Shown here one piece after another: positions 47,775 through 57,430 of a stretch of 64,000 nt of DNA. The stretch lies in contig JAFLSE010000011.1 in the NCBI GenBank assembly GCA_022511075.1, positions 1 through 64,000 of the forward strand. The letters run 5' to 3'. The notes under the pieces were generated by a model. The model was not told the DNA's origin, made no database searches, and saw only the letters and a program-made list of their open reading frames with translations. Source of the DNA: Prevotella sp. GTDB taxonomy: Bacteria; Bacteroidota; Bacteroidia; Bacteroidales; Bacteroidaceae. The translations under genes were made by a program, and so were the position numbers. How positions within the stretch are numbered: position 1 is the first letter of the stretch; the number at the start of each line of letters is the position of its first letter.

Positions 47775-48487
47775 GAGACTTGACTCTCGTTGAGTCAAAG
47801 GATGCATTGTCTGCGATTCCGCAAGGCAAGGTGCTCATAAACACGATAAATGCGCACTCATTTAACGTGGCGCAGAAGGACGAGCTGTTTGCAGAGGCAC
47901 TGAGGAACGGCGACTACCTGATACCCGACGGGGCAAGCATCGTTAAGGCTTGCAAATGGTTGGGAGGAAAGTCGCAGCCGAAAGAGAGGATTGCCGGCTG
48001 GGACCTGTTTGAGTTTGAGATGAAGAGGCTCAACACGAAAGGAGGTCGCTGCATGTTCATGGGCAGTTCGCCAAAGGTGCTGGCACTGATTGAGGAAAGG
48101 GCGGCTGTGGAATATCCTAATATAGAGGTGGTGGTGTATTCGCCGCCTTACAAGCAGGAGTTTGACGAGGAAGAAAGCAATGAAATTATATCTGCCATAA
48201 ATGCCGCAAATCCTGACCTGCTTTGGATAGGCATGACTGCCCCAAAACAGGAGAAATGGACGTACTGCCATTGGAAAGAGCTTGACGTTCACTGTCACGT
48301 GGGTACGATAGGTGCGGTGTTCGATTTCTTTGCCGGAACTTATGAGCGTGCCCCGATATGGTGGCAGCGACATTCTTTAGAATGGCTATACCGATTGACA
48401 AAGGAGCCTAAACGTATGTGGAAGCGCTATGTCATTGGCAATCCGCTGTTTCTTTGGAACATAGGGAATGAAAAGGCCGCTGTTTAG
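47762..48487 (+). CDS. WecG/TagA/CpsF family glycosyltransferase
   Basis: INTINAHSFNVAQKDELFAEALRNGDYLIPDGASIVKACKWLGG...RIAGWDLFE...WIGMTAPKQEKW...VGTIGAVFDFFAGTYERAP. Confidence 0.92.
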   Translation: MLKLRDLTLVESKDALSAIPQGKVLINTINAHSFNVAQKDELFAEALRNGDYLIPDGASIVKACKWLGGKSQPKERIAGWDLFEFEMKRLNTKGGRCMFMGSSPKVLALIEERAAVEYPNIEVVVYSPPYKQEFDEEESNEIISAINAANPDLLWIGMTAPKQEKWTYCHWKELDVHCHVGTIGAVFDFFAGTYERAPIWWQRHSLEWLYRLTKEPKRMWKRYVIGNPLFLWNIGNEKAAV

Positions 48488-48711
48488 CGGAGCCGCAGCT
48501 TTTCCAGAATGATATAAATCCAAAATCTTATCAAAGTTGCCAATTGCTTCATGGCTTCAAAAGTAATTCCGAGGTTGATGAAAGTTAAATATACGTTTAC
48601 AACAAGAATTTTGCGGCAAAGATAGCAATAAAATCTGACAAATCCAAAAAACTTACATGAATTTGGGATTTTGTATATAACGATTTTACTTTATTTTGTC
48701 ACATATAGAAT

Positions 48712-50694
48712 ATGAATTCCATACTGCTTTACGACTACCAACAGGAGATGCTCGACAGGCTGATGAAAGCCTGGAAGCGTCATAGGAGTGTGATGGTGCA
48801 GATGCCAACGGGCACGGGCAAGACGCATCTTATGGCGGAGGCAATAAGGCAGTGTATAGTGAGTAGTGATAATTTTAGGGGAGTTAAAGGAGTCAAAGAA
48901 GTTAAGGGAGTTAAAGCCAATAGTCTTGCTGACACTAAACACTCATCACTAAACACTAATAACTTTATTCTTATCGTTGCGCATAGGCGTGAGCTGTTGG
49001 AGCAGATAAGGAATACCTTAGATGCCTTCGGACTGACGGGTGAGAATGTGAGGGTGGAGAGCATACAGAAACTGTCAAGGCATATAGATGAGGAATGTTG
49101 CAGTCCGTCGCTTGTGGTGATTGACGAGGCACACCACGCATTGGCGAAGACATACCGGGTGCTGTGGGAGAAATGGTATAAGGCAAAGTTCCTTGGACTG
49201 ACAGCCACGCCATGCCGTATGAACGGGGCTGCATTCACGGACTTGTTTGATGTATTGTTGCAGTCGTGGTCGATACAGACATTCATAGACAAGGGTTGGC
49301 TGAGCGATTTCGAGTATGTATCGGCAAGTCCTGACAGTCAGGTGATGAAGCAGATACGCTCCCTGAAGAAGCGAGGGGCTGACGGTGACTATCAGACGAA
49401 GGAACTGGTGGCGGTGATGGATGTTCCGGATAGCATTGAACACCTATACAATACATACAGACAGTTTGCCTGCGGCAGGAAGGGTATTGTTTATGCCATT
49501 GACCGTGAGCATGCAAGGCATATCGTGGACTACTATAGTGAGCACGATGTGAACTGCGCTATGATTGACGCAAAGACTTTGGCAAAGGAGAGGTTGCGGA
49601 TAGTGGAGGACTACCGGGAAAAGAAGATTGATGTATTAGTGAACGTTGATATATTCAGCGAGGGATTCGACTGTCCTGAGGTTGAGTTTATCCAGTTGGC
49701 TCGTCCTACGCTGTCGCTGTCGAAGTATCTGCAGCAGGTAGGTCGAGGCATGCGCATAAGCGAGGGCAAGTCGCAGGTGCTGATACTTGACAACGTGGGA
49801 TTGTATCAGCAGTTCGGACTGCCGACGGCAGACAGGGACTGGCAGCAGTTGTTCCTTGGCAGGGAGGCAGGAAAGGCTGCGCAGGGTATGTCACGTTGTG
49901 TTGTTGTGGATGATGAGAAGCAGGACAAGGAGTTGGTGAACCTTGAGATGGTGCGCATAAAAAGCGGAGGAGAGAGGCGCACAGGATTAGAGGTGTTCCT
50001 GCAGGACGGCAGATATGGCGTGATGCGTAACGGCAGGATTACTTGTCCTGCGAGGTTCAAGAAAGTAAAGCGTTTGCAGGAGGATTGCGGTTTCTTTGCT
50101 CTTGGTGTATATATGAAACGCAATGAGCATAACTTCGGCAGGTTGGAAGAGGTGACAACGGTGATAGACCGCTATGGGCAGGACTTGAATGTAACGCTAT
50201 ACGGCACGGTATTATGGTGCAACGGCTATTTCTATGGCAGGTCGGTTGGTGCTAACTATATAGAGAACAGTTGGGATCCTGTGGGAAACTCGTATTACGA
50301 CTATCATCCTTGCTTCACGAAAGTTGCAGGTGTGGAGGTCGGTTTCTCGGTGGAACACGGCGCACCGACAGTTTCATGTATGAAACTACGCTTGTCAACG
50401 GGAAATGTGAGTCCACGTTTCAACCTGAGGGAAATGTTCTACAATCGTGACATAATCATTGCGCGTGACTATCTTGTGGTGAAGAAGGACAAGAACCATT
50501 CGTATCGTATAAAGGGCTATCTTGGCGACAGTGTATTAGTGGAATGCGAGGAGCGATATGGCTACCAGCAGATTATGTTGAATGGCAAGAAAGGACAATT
50601 TTACAGCAGTATGCCCAATGAATCAACACACATCTTCAACGCCATGCAATTAAGGTTGCAACGGGTGCATCCTGAAAATATTTTTTCTGTTTAG
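48712..50694 (+). CDS. DEAD/DEAH-box helicase (SSL2-like) with repeat-derived in-frame insertion
   Basis: MPTGTGKTHLMAEA, VIDEAHHALA, LGLTATPCR, QLARPTLSLSKYLQQVGRGMR. Confidence 0.9.
   Translation: MNSILLYDYQQEMLDRLMKAWKRHRSVMVQMPTGTGKTHLMAEAIRQCIVSSDNFRGVKGVKEVKGVKANSLADTKHSSLNTNNFILIVAHRRELLEQIRNTLDAFGLTGENVRVESIQKLSRHIDEECCSPSLVVIDEAHHALAKTYRVLWEKWYKAKFLGLTATPCRMNGAAFTDLFDVLLQSWSIQTFIDKGWLSDFEYVSASPDSQVMKQIRSLKKRGADGDYQTKELVAVMDVPDSIEHLYNTYRQFACGRKGIVYAIDREHARHIVDYYSEHDVNCAMIDAKTLAKERLRIVEDYREKKIDVLVNVDIFSEGFDCPEVEFIQLARPTLSLSKYLQQVGRGMRISEGKSQVLILDNVGLYQQFGLPTADRDWQQLFLGREAGKAAQGMSRCVVVDDEKQDKELVNLEMVRIKSGGERRTGLEVFLQDGRYGVMRNGRITCPARFKKVKRLQEDCGFFALGVYMKRNEHNFGRLEEVTTVIDRYGQDLNVTLYGTVLWCNGYFYGRSVGANYIENSWDPVGNSYYDYHPCFTKVAGVEVGFSVEHGAPTVSCMKLRLSTGNVSPRFNLREMFYNRDIIIARDYLVVKKDKNHSYRIKGYLGDSVLVECEERYGYQQIMLNGKKGQFYSSMPNESTHIFNAMQLRLQRVHPENIFSV
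48880..48915 (+). repeat. Four tandem 9-nt units (GGAGTTAAA-type) inside the helicase CDS
   Basis: GGAGTTAAA/GGAGTCAAA/GAAGTTAAG/GGAGTTAAA, encoding GVKGVKEVKGVK. Confidence 0.92.
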
Positions 50695-50782
50695 ACAAGG
50701 AATAAGCAAGTAGTAATACTTATTTGTTTCTGATATATATTTAGGTAGGTATAATTTAAAAGATACCTACCTATTTTTGTTT

Positions 50783-51574
50783 TTATCCCAAGTCTTGTAG
50801 CTTTATTTCAAAGCGACGGGAGGTGGGATTGTATGTCATGTCGTCGCTGTTGAAGTATTCGCTTATCTTGCCCTCGGTGCTCAATGTGGTTGGTGTGCCT
50901 GTGGCAAGTCCTTTCTGACGGTCGAGAAGCCAGATATTGTCGGCGGCAAACAGGGCGTGCTCAATGTCGTGGGTGGAGAGGAAGATTGTTTTTCCGAGCG
51001 TTCGGGTGAGGTGATGCAGGAGGAGGAGGGTTTGCACCTTGCTTGGGTAGTCGAGGTAGGCGGTGGGCTCGTCGAGGAAGATTATGGGAGTCTGCTGTGC
51101 TATGGCTTTGGCAATCATTACTTTTTGACGCTCGCCGTCGGAGAGTGTTTGCATTCTGCGGTGTATGAGTGGGCGAATGCCGACAAGTTCAATGCTTTGG
51201 TCTATTATTTCCTTGTCATTTGGTTGCAGGCGACCCCAAAAGTCGGTGTATGGACTGCGCCCCATGGCTATGACGTTGTAGGCTGTCATGCCGGTGATGT
51301 TGGAATTGTCGGTGAGGACAATGCTTATGAGTTGCGCCAGTTGGCGCGTGGAGTAGGATGATAGGGGAGAGCCTTCTATGAGCACTTCGCCGCTCAGTGG
51401 AGGCTGGAAGGCGGCAAGGGTGCGCAGAAGGGTGGATTTTCCGCAGCCGTTTGGACCAAGGAGGCAGGTGAGCGTGCCTTTGGTTAGCGAGGCGTTGAGG
51501 TTACGGGCGATGATGTTGTCGCCCTTTTTTTGTTTGTAGCCTGTGGTGAGGTTGGTTATTTCGAGAATGTTCAT
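50783..51574 (-). CDS. btuD: ABC transporter ATP-binding protein (FecE/BtuD-like)
   Basis: LLGPNGCGKSTLLRTLAAF, LSDGERQKVMIAKAIAQQTPIIFLDEPTAYLD; context of corrinoid operon. Confidence 0.85.
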   Translation of the reverse strand: MNILEITNLTTGYKQKKGDNIIARNLNASLTKGTLTCLLGPNGCGKSTLLRTLAAFQPPLSGEVLIEGSPLSSYSTRQLAQLISIVLTDNSNITGMTAYNVIAMGRSPYTDFWGRLQPNDKEIIDQSIELVGIRPLIHRRMQTLSDGERQKVMIAKAIAQQTPIIFLDEPTAYLDYPSKVQTLLLLHHLTRTLGKTIFLSTHDIEHALFAADNIWLLDRQKGLATGTPTTLSTEGKISEYFNSDDMTYNPTSRRFEIKLQDLG

Positions 51575-51620
51575 GGGGTGAATGGGTTTATTGGGGTGAT
51601 TAGGGTTAATGGGATGAGAT

Positions 51621-52607
51621 TTATTGGGGGATTATTGGGTTTAATGGGAGGATAAGGATGGAGAGGGCTATGCAGATACATTCTGCGGTGAGGGAGATGG
51701 CGATGCCTGTGCGCATGTCGCTTGTGGTGAGTTGGCGGGAATTGTTGCCGATGTAGGGCTTGGGGAATGTTTCGCCGAAATAGTAGTGCGCACCACCGAA
51801 GCGGCAGTCGAGAATGGAAGCCATTGCAGCCTCGGGCCAGCCGCTGTTGGGAGAGGCGTGTTTAGGACCGAAGGCGGTTACGAATTTGGCGAGTTGTACA
51901 AGGGTATGGGCAGGGCGTGAATGGTGCAGTTTGTTGTAAATCCATCCGGTGAGTGTGATTATCAATGCAGTCAGTCGGGCTGGGATATAGTTTGCGATGT
52001 CGTCGATGCGTGCTGCCCAGCATCCGAAATCCTTGTATCGTGGCGAATGGTAGCCAATCATGGAGTCGAGGGTGTTTGTCATTTTATAGGCGAGCATGCC
52101 CGGAACACCGAGTATGCAGAACCAGAAGAGTGGGGCGATAACACCGTCGGAGAGGTTTTCGGATAGTGTTTCAAGTGCCGCTGTGCGCACTTCGTTTGCT
52201 GATAGGTTGTCGGTGTCGCGCCCTACGATGCGGCTCACTTGTCTGCGCCCTTCCTCAATACTGCGGTCGAGAGCCTCGAACACCATTCTCACTTCGTGTC
52301 GCAGGGTCTTGCCTGCCAGACAATAGAATATGAGGAGTGTCTGTAAAACGAGTCCGAAGTAGAAAGGATAGGAAGGCAGAAGCAGGGCGTAGGCAGCGGC
52401 GAATGTAAGCAAGATGCTTGTCGTTGCGAGGAGTGCGCCTTTCATTTTGCGGTGCTTTCCTTTGTTTAGTGATTTTTCCCAGAAGGATATCCATTTGCCA
52501 AACCACACGACGGGGTGGGGCAGGCGTGCTGGGTCGCCTATAAGCAGGTCGAGCAACCAAGCGAAAAGCAGTGCGAGGGGCAGGGTGTATTCAGAGGAGA
52601 GTATCAT
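51621..52607 (-). CDS. cbiB: Adenosylcobinamide-phosphate synthase (CbiB/CobD family)
   Basis: LLFAWLLDLLIGDPARLPHPVVWFGKWISFWEKSLN...LSENLSDGVIAPLFWFCILGVPG. Confidence 0.92.
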   Translation of the reverse strand: MILSSEYTLPLALLFAWLLDLLIGDPARLPHPVVWFGKWISFWEKSLNKGKHRKMKGALLATTSILLTFAAAYALLLPSYPFYFGLVLQTLLIFYCLAGKTLRHEVRMVFEALDRSIEEGRRQVSRIVGRDTDNLSANEVRTAALETLSENLSDGVIAPLFWFCILGVPGMLAYKMTNTLDSMIGYHSPRYKDFGCWAARIDDIANYIPARLTALIITLTGWIYNKLHHSRPAHTLVQLAKFVTAFGPKHASPNSGWPEAAMASILDCRFGGAHYYFGETFPKPYIGNNSRQLTTSDMRTGIAISLTAECICIALSILILPLNPIIPQ

Positions 52608-53680
52608 TGGTGGGGGATGGGGTTAATGGGGAGTAATGGGTTTTGTGGGATTAGTGGGTTTTGTGGGAATTTATGGGATAAGATGGTGGTGATGGCATTT
52701 ATAAGTTGGTTGTTTTCGGCAGGTGTCTGCACGGCGATGCGGAAATAGGTGTCGTCGAGACCTGCAAAGTTTGAGGCATCGCGTATGAGTATTCCGTGGT
52801 TACGCGCCAAGTTGTCTTTAAGGAAAGAGGCTTTGGCGTTTTTCAGTCTGCAAAGCAGGATATGGGTGTCCGACGGCATTGTTTCTATCATTCCGCAATC
52901 CTCAAATGCCTTGCCCACACGCAAGCGTTCTTGCAGAAGCATATCGATGGGCAGGGTATAGTCTTGCTTGTGAGAAAGAAGGTATTGGCAAGCGTGCTGT
53001 GCCATGCTGTTTACTGACCACGGCATTTGTAGTGCTCTTATTTTGCTGAACAATGATTTGTTGGCGGTGATGTAGCCAAGTCGCAGTCCCGGTATCGCAA
53101 ACTCCTTTGTCATCGAGTGGAGCATGAGAATGTTCGGCTGCCTCACAGCCTCGGTGGGTGATATTAGCGGCTTTCGGGTGAACGGCGCATAACTTGCGTC
53201 TATAATAAATAATGTATTAGGACGGCTTTTAACGATTTGCAAAAGGGTTGCCTTGTCGTGTACTCTGCCCGTGGGATTGTTGGGGTTGCATATCCACGCC
53301 AAGTGTGCCTCTTGGGGAATGTCGTCAAGGCTATTGATACATACAATGCGGTGCTCGTGCATGAGGCAGGCATCGGCATACTCAGAGAACGTTGGTACGA
53401 CTATTGCCGAGAGGCTGCGGCGGAATGCAAGGCTCGTGAGATAGATGCCCTCCGTTGCACCATTAGTCACCATTACTTCTCCGGGCTGCAGATGAAATGC
53501 TTCGGCAACGGCTTTTGCAGCAGTGTCTTGCGACGGCTCAGGATAGTTTCTGATGCTTTCCATTTGCCGTGAAAGATATTCAAACAACCCGTCGTGGTTG
53601 AAATGACAGTAGACATTCGAACTGAAGTTTATGCGAATGTCGCCGTATCGGTGTATGTCGTCTCCGTGTCCGTCAGTCAT
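52604..53680 (-). CDS. Threonine-phosphate decarboxylase-like PLP aminotransferase (Salmonella CobD / CobC)
   Basis: NFSSNVYCHFNHDGLFEYLSRQMESIRNYPEPSQ; WICNPNNPTGRV; MTKEFAIPGLRLGY; position in cob operon. Confidence 0.85.
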   Translation of the reverse strand: MTDGHGDDIHRYGDIRINFSSNVYCHFNHDGLFEYLSRQMESIRNYPEPSQDTAAKAVAEAFHLQPGEVMVTNGATEGIYLTSLAFRRSLSAIVVPTFSEYADACLMHEHRIVCINSLDDIPQEAHLAWICNPNNPTGRVHDKATLLQIVKSRPNTLFIIDASYAPFTRKPLISPTEAVRQPNILMLHSMTKEFAIPGLRLGYITANKSLFSKIRALQMPWSVNSMAQHACQYLLSHKQDYTLPIDMLLQERLRVGKAFEDCGMIETMPSDTHILLCRLKNAKASFLKDNLARNHGILIRDASNFAGLDDTYFRIAVQTPAENNQLINAITTILSHKFPQNPLIPQNPLLPINPIPHQ

Positions 53681-55115
53681 TGCCCATTATCTCGTAAAGT
53701 TTTTCCATGTCGATGTGTTTGCGCACATGGTCTGCCAACAGATTGTATTGCTGTTCCTTGAACTCGTCGAGGCTCATTGCCTTGTGTGCCTTTTCCTTTT
53801 CGGCAAAGGGTCTCAGAATGTGGTCTATTACGGCGGCGTTGTCGAGAAATCCGTGTATGTAAGTGCCTATGCAGTTGCCCTCCTGCAACACTTGTTTGTC
53901 GGTGGTGCTCACGCCTTGGTGTATCTCGTAGCCCTTGCACGTTGCGCCGTTGAACTCAAATTCCACCTGCCTTGTGGTCTTTTCCGCACCCATTGTGGTG
54001 TGTATCGAAAGCAGCCCTATGCCCGGCATCGACTCTATGCCGCCCTCAATGCCTTCGGGGTCGTTCACCGTCTGCCCGAGCATCTGGAAGCCGCCGCAGA
54101 TGCCTATAACAGTCTTTCCGTTGCGGTGTGCGCTGATTATCGCGGATGCCATTCCCTCACGGCGCAGGTGATAGAGGTCGTCGAGGGTGGATTTCGTTCC
54201 CGGCAGTATTATTATGTCGGCATTTTCAATGTCTTTGGGATTGTTGGTGTAGAACAGGTTTACACGTGGGTCGCGCTCCAAAACGTTGAAGTCGGTGAAG
54301 TTGCTCATGTGCCTGAGCAGAACGACGGCAGCGTTTACCTTATTCGCTGCCAGCGTTTGATGCTTTTGCTGCAACTGAACGCTATCTTCCTCCTCTATGT
54401 ATATGTCGCGGAACATCGGCACTACGCCGAGCACGGGCACGCCGCAAAGTTCCTCTATCATCTTGCGCCCATCTTCAAAGAGCCTTATGTCGCCGCGAAA
54501 CTTGTTTATTATTATGCCCTTTATCAATTTGCGGTCCTCGGGTGTCTGCAACATCACACTGCCGTAGCATGAGGCGAACACCCCTCCGCGGTCTATGTCT
54601 GCCACTATTATCACGTCGGCATTGGCGTGGCGTGCCATTGGCATGTTCACGAGGTCGGTATCGCGCAGGTTTATTTCTGAGACGCTGCCAGCCCCTTCCA
54701 TTACCACGGGATTGTAGAGTGCCGAGAGCCTGTCGAAAGCGCTGTTTACGTTGGCACGCAACTCCTCTCTGCCTTCCTTGCGAAAATACTCGTATGCCGA
54801 GCGGTTGCCTATGGGTTTGCCGTTGAGTACAACCTGTGTCGTGGTGTCGGAATTCGGTTTCAGCAGCAGCGGATTCATGTCGGTGTGCGGTGCTATTCCG
54901 CACGCCTCTGCCTGCACCGCCTGTGCCCGTCCTATCTCTAATCCTTCGGGCGTGGCGTATGAGTTGAGTGCCATGTTCTGCGCCTTGAACGGGGCAGGGT
55001 GATAGCCGTCTTGCAGGAATATGCGGCAAAGTGCTGCCGTGAGCACGCTCTTGCCAACATCGCTGCCCGTGCCTACAAGTATCAATGGGTGTAGTTTTGT
55101 GATAGGAGTATGCAT
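53673..55115 (-). CDS. cobQ: Cobyric acid synthase
   Basis: LILVGTGSDVGKSVLTAALCRIFLQDGYHPAPFKAQNMALNSYAT; start at MHTPITKL. Confidence 0.94.
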   Translation of the reverse strand: MHTPITKLHPLILVGTGSDVGKSVLTAALCRIFLQDGYHPAPFKAQNMALNSYATPEGLEIGRAQAVQAEACGIAPHTDMNPLLLKPNSDTTTQVVLNGKPIGNRSAYEYFRKEGREELRANVNSAFDRLSALYNPVVMEGAGSVSEINLRDTDLVNMPMARHANADVIIVADIDRGGVFASCYGSVMLQTPEDRKLIKGIIINKFRGDIRLFEDGRKMIEELCGVPVLGVVPMFRDIYIEEEDSVQLQQKHQTLAANKVNAAVVLLRHMSNFTDFNVLERDPRVNLFYTNNPKDIENADIIILPGTKSTLDDLYHLRREGMASAIISAHRNGKTVIGICGGFQMLGQTVNDPEGIEGGIESMPGIGLLSIHTTMGAEKTTRQVEFEFNGATCKGYEIHQGVSTTDKQVLQEGNCIGTYIHGFLDNAAVIDHILRPFAEKEKAHKAMSLDEFKEQQYNLLADHVRKHIDMEKLYEIMGND

Positions 55116-55873
55116 AGTGAGAGATAGAAAACGGATTCGGTGATTATAAATGTAGCGCCGCAGCAGTCGCCCGTGTAGCCCTGAATGCGCCTGTGCATCA
55201 ACACGAACAGCATCAGGCAGCACAATATCGGGGCAATGAGGCAAAGGGCTATTATAGGCTCGTTGGCAATGAAAAATGCCATGGGAAGAAACCCGAGCAC
55301 AAGGCTTGCTAATTTTTCACCTGCCGGTATATGTGCATAGACGAGGCGTGTTTTCGCCTCTTCCTCTTTCCGTGCGTATGGCAGGAAACATACTATCGTT
55401 GAACTGAAATACTTGCATGCGGCATCGGCGGCAACGAACATCAGCGGCGATGTTCCGCAAGAGAAAACCTCGGTCATCGTGCCATGTAGAAGCAGGAAAT
55501 AGAGCACCAAGCCAAGTACGCCGTAAGTGCCTATGTGCGAATCTTTCATTATATCGAGCGTGCGTTGCCGTCCATTGCCGCCTCCGAAGCCATCGCAGAA
55601 GTCGGCAAACCCGTCTTCGTGCAATGCACCCGTAGCGAGCACCCTGCCTATGAGTGCCAATGCCACGCAAATGCCCGTGGGCAGGTGGCATGCTTGTGCC
55701 GATGCGAACACGGCTGCCATTATGCCGCCCGTAATCCACCCCGTCAGTCCCCACAATGGCACAACCCTTTCATAGTGATGCTTTTCCAAATTGGCTATGC
55801 GCCAAAAAGGCAGTCTTGTGAAGAAAGCAAGGGCGGCAAGCACCCGTTTAGAAATATTTTGTAATGTTCGCAT
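55082..55873 (-). CDS. cobS: Adenosylcobinamide-GDP ribazoletransferase
   Basis: ALAFFTRLPFWRIANLEKHHYERVVPLWGLTGWITGG; ALHEDGFADFCDGFGGGNGRQRTLDIMKDSHIGTYGVL. Confidence 0.93.
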   Translation of the reverse strand: MRTLQNISKRVLAALAFFTRLPFWRIANLEKHHYERVVPLWGLTGWITGGIMAAVFASAQACHLPTGICVALALIGRVLATGALHEDGFADFCDGFGGGNGRQRTLDIMKDSHIGTYGVLGLVLYFLLLHGTMTEVFSCGTSPLMFVAADAACKYFSSTIVCFLPYARKEEEAKTRLVYAHIPAGEKLASLVLGFLPMAFFIANEPIIALCLIAPILCCLMLFVLMHRRIQGYTGDCCGATFIITESVFYLSLCILLSQNYTH

Positions 55874-56891
55874 TCTTGAAATTCTCCATTTCGTTAACCA
55901 TATTCACTGCCGACACCACTATCGGATAGGCGCATATTGCCCCCGTGCCCTCGCCGAGCCTCATTCCGAGGTTTAGCAGCGCACTCGCCCCCATAGCGTC
56001 AAGCATCAGGCGGTGACCGCACTCGTCGCCGCAGTGCCCGAATACGGCATAGTCCATTACGGCGGCATCGAGTCTTGACGCAGCCAGCATGCATGCGGTC
56101 ATTATGAAACCGTCAACGAGCACTATCATTCCGAGTTCGGCGGCACGAAGCATTCCGCCGATTGCCGCTGCCATCTCGAAACCTGCAAAGTATCGCAGTG
56201 TGTCGGCTATGTCTGTATCGGCATCTGCACTTTTCTTATAGTTTTCCACCGAGGCTTTCAGTACGTTGTATTTATGGCGTATGCCTTCGTTGTCGAGTCC
56301 GCTGCCTGCGCCTACGCACTTGTCGAGCGGAATATCGAGCAGCAGGTGCATGAAGATGCTCGACGGCGAGGTGTTGCCTATTCCCATTTCGCCGAAACTT
56401 ATGATGTTGCAGCCCTCGGCACGGCAAGCGTTCACCTGCTCCGCACCTATTGACAGCGCCTTGTTCCACTGTTCACGGCTCATTGCTGCATTATATAGGA
56501 AATTGTCTGTGCCGTGGGCTATCTTCCTGTCTATTATCTGCGGATATAGCGTGCCGTCGAAATCGTAGTCCGTGCCCACATCGACGATGCGGAGGCTGAA
56601 TCCGTGCTGACGGCAAAACATGTTCACTCCGCCACCTCCCTTGCAGTAGTTCATCATCTGCTGCCTCGTCACCTCTCTCGGCGACATAGATACACCTTCG
56701 CGCTCTATGCCGTGGTCGCCTCCGAACAGGATATGGCAGGGGTGGGACAGGCGAGGGGAGAGCGTGCCTTGTATCAGGCATATTTGCAACGCAAGTCTCT
56801 CAAGCCTGCCGAGCGAGCCTTTGGGCTTGCCCAAGTTGTCTATCTTGTCTTGAATCTGCGCCGTAAGCGCCTTGTCTGTTTCCTTAATCAT
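55848..56891 (-). CDS. cobT: Nicotinate-nucleotide--dimethylbenzimidazole phosphoribosyltransferase
   Basis: KIDNLGKPKGSLGRLERLALQICLIQGT; FGGDHGIEREGVS; ISFGEMGIGNTSPSS; start at MIKETDKA. Confidence 0.93.
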   Translation of the reverse strand: MIKETDKALTAQIQDKIDNLGKPKGSLGRLERLALQICLIQGTLSPRLSHPCHILFGGDHGIEREGVSMSPREVTRQQMMNYCKGGGGVNMFCRQHGFSLRIVDVGTDYDFDGTLYPQIIDRKIAHGTDNFLYNAAMSREQWNKALSIGAEQVNACRAEGCNIISFGEMGIGNTSPSSIFMHLLLDIPLDKCVGAGSGLDNEGIRHKYNVLKASVENYKKSADADTDIADTLRYFAGFEMAAAIGGMLRAAELGMIVLVDGFIMTACMLAASRLDAAVMDYAVFGHCGDECGHRLMLDAMGASALLNLGMRLGEGTGAICAYPIVVSAVNMVNEMENFKNANITKYF

Positions 56892-57430
56892 TCGCTTGTT
56901 TTTATCTTTATGGCTATTCCTGAAACCATCAGCAGCACCTCGTCGGCTCTTTCGGCAATGAACTGGTTTAGCCATCCGAGCAGGTCGGTGAATCGTCTTT
57001 GCACCGCGCTGTCGCTCGTTCCGCCTAATCCTATCTCGTTGGTTACGAAAATAAATGTCGCGTCTTGTGCCGTAAACCTTTCAAACTCTTGCTTCATCTC
57101 TCCGAGTGTGATGCTGACATCGGGCAGACTATTGCTATTGTCCTTCATTGCCTGCCTGTAAAAGTAGTTGGTTGCCCACAGCGTGCAGCAGTCTATGAGC
57201 ACAACCCTGCCCGACACGTCGTGTCTGCTCAGTTGCGTTTCCTCCTCGATGTTCGTCCATCTGCTGCCGCGCTTCTCCCTGTGAATGCGCACGCGTTCGC
57301 GAAACTCGTCGTCCCATACGTGAGCCGTGGCGATGTAGACGGGATTCTCTGCCAGCGACAATGCCAAACGCTCGGCGTATGTACTTTTTCCAGACCGCTG
57401 TCCGCCCGTTATCAGTATTATCCTTCTCAT
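56888..57430 (-). CDS. cobU: Adenosylcobinamide kinase/adenosylcobinamide-phosphate guanylyltransferase
   Basis: ILITGGQRSGKSTYAERLAL; FVTNEIGLGGTSDSAVQRRFTDLLGWLNQ. Confidence 0.93.
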   Translation of the reverse strand: MRRIILITGGQRSGKSTYAERLALSLAENPVYIATAHVWDDEFRERVRIHREKRGSRWTNIEEETQLSRHDVSGRVVLIDCCTLWATNYFYRQAMKDNSNSLPDVSITLGEMKQEFERFTAQDATFIFVTNEIGLGGTSDSAVQRRFTDLLGWLNQFIAERADEVLLMVSGIAIKIKTSE

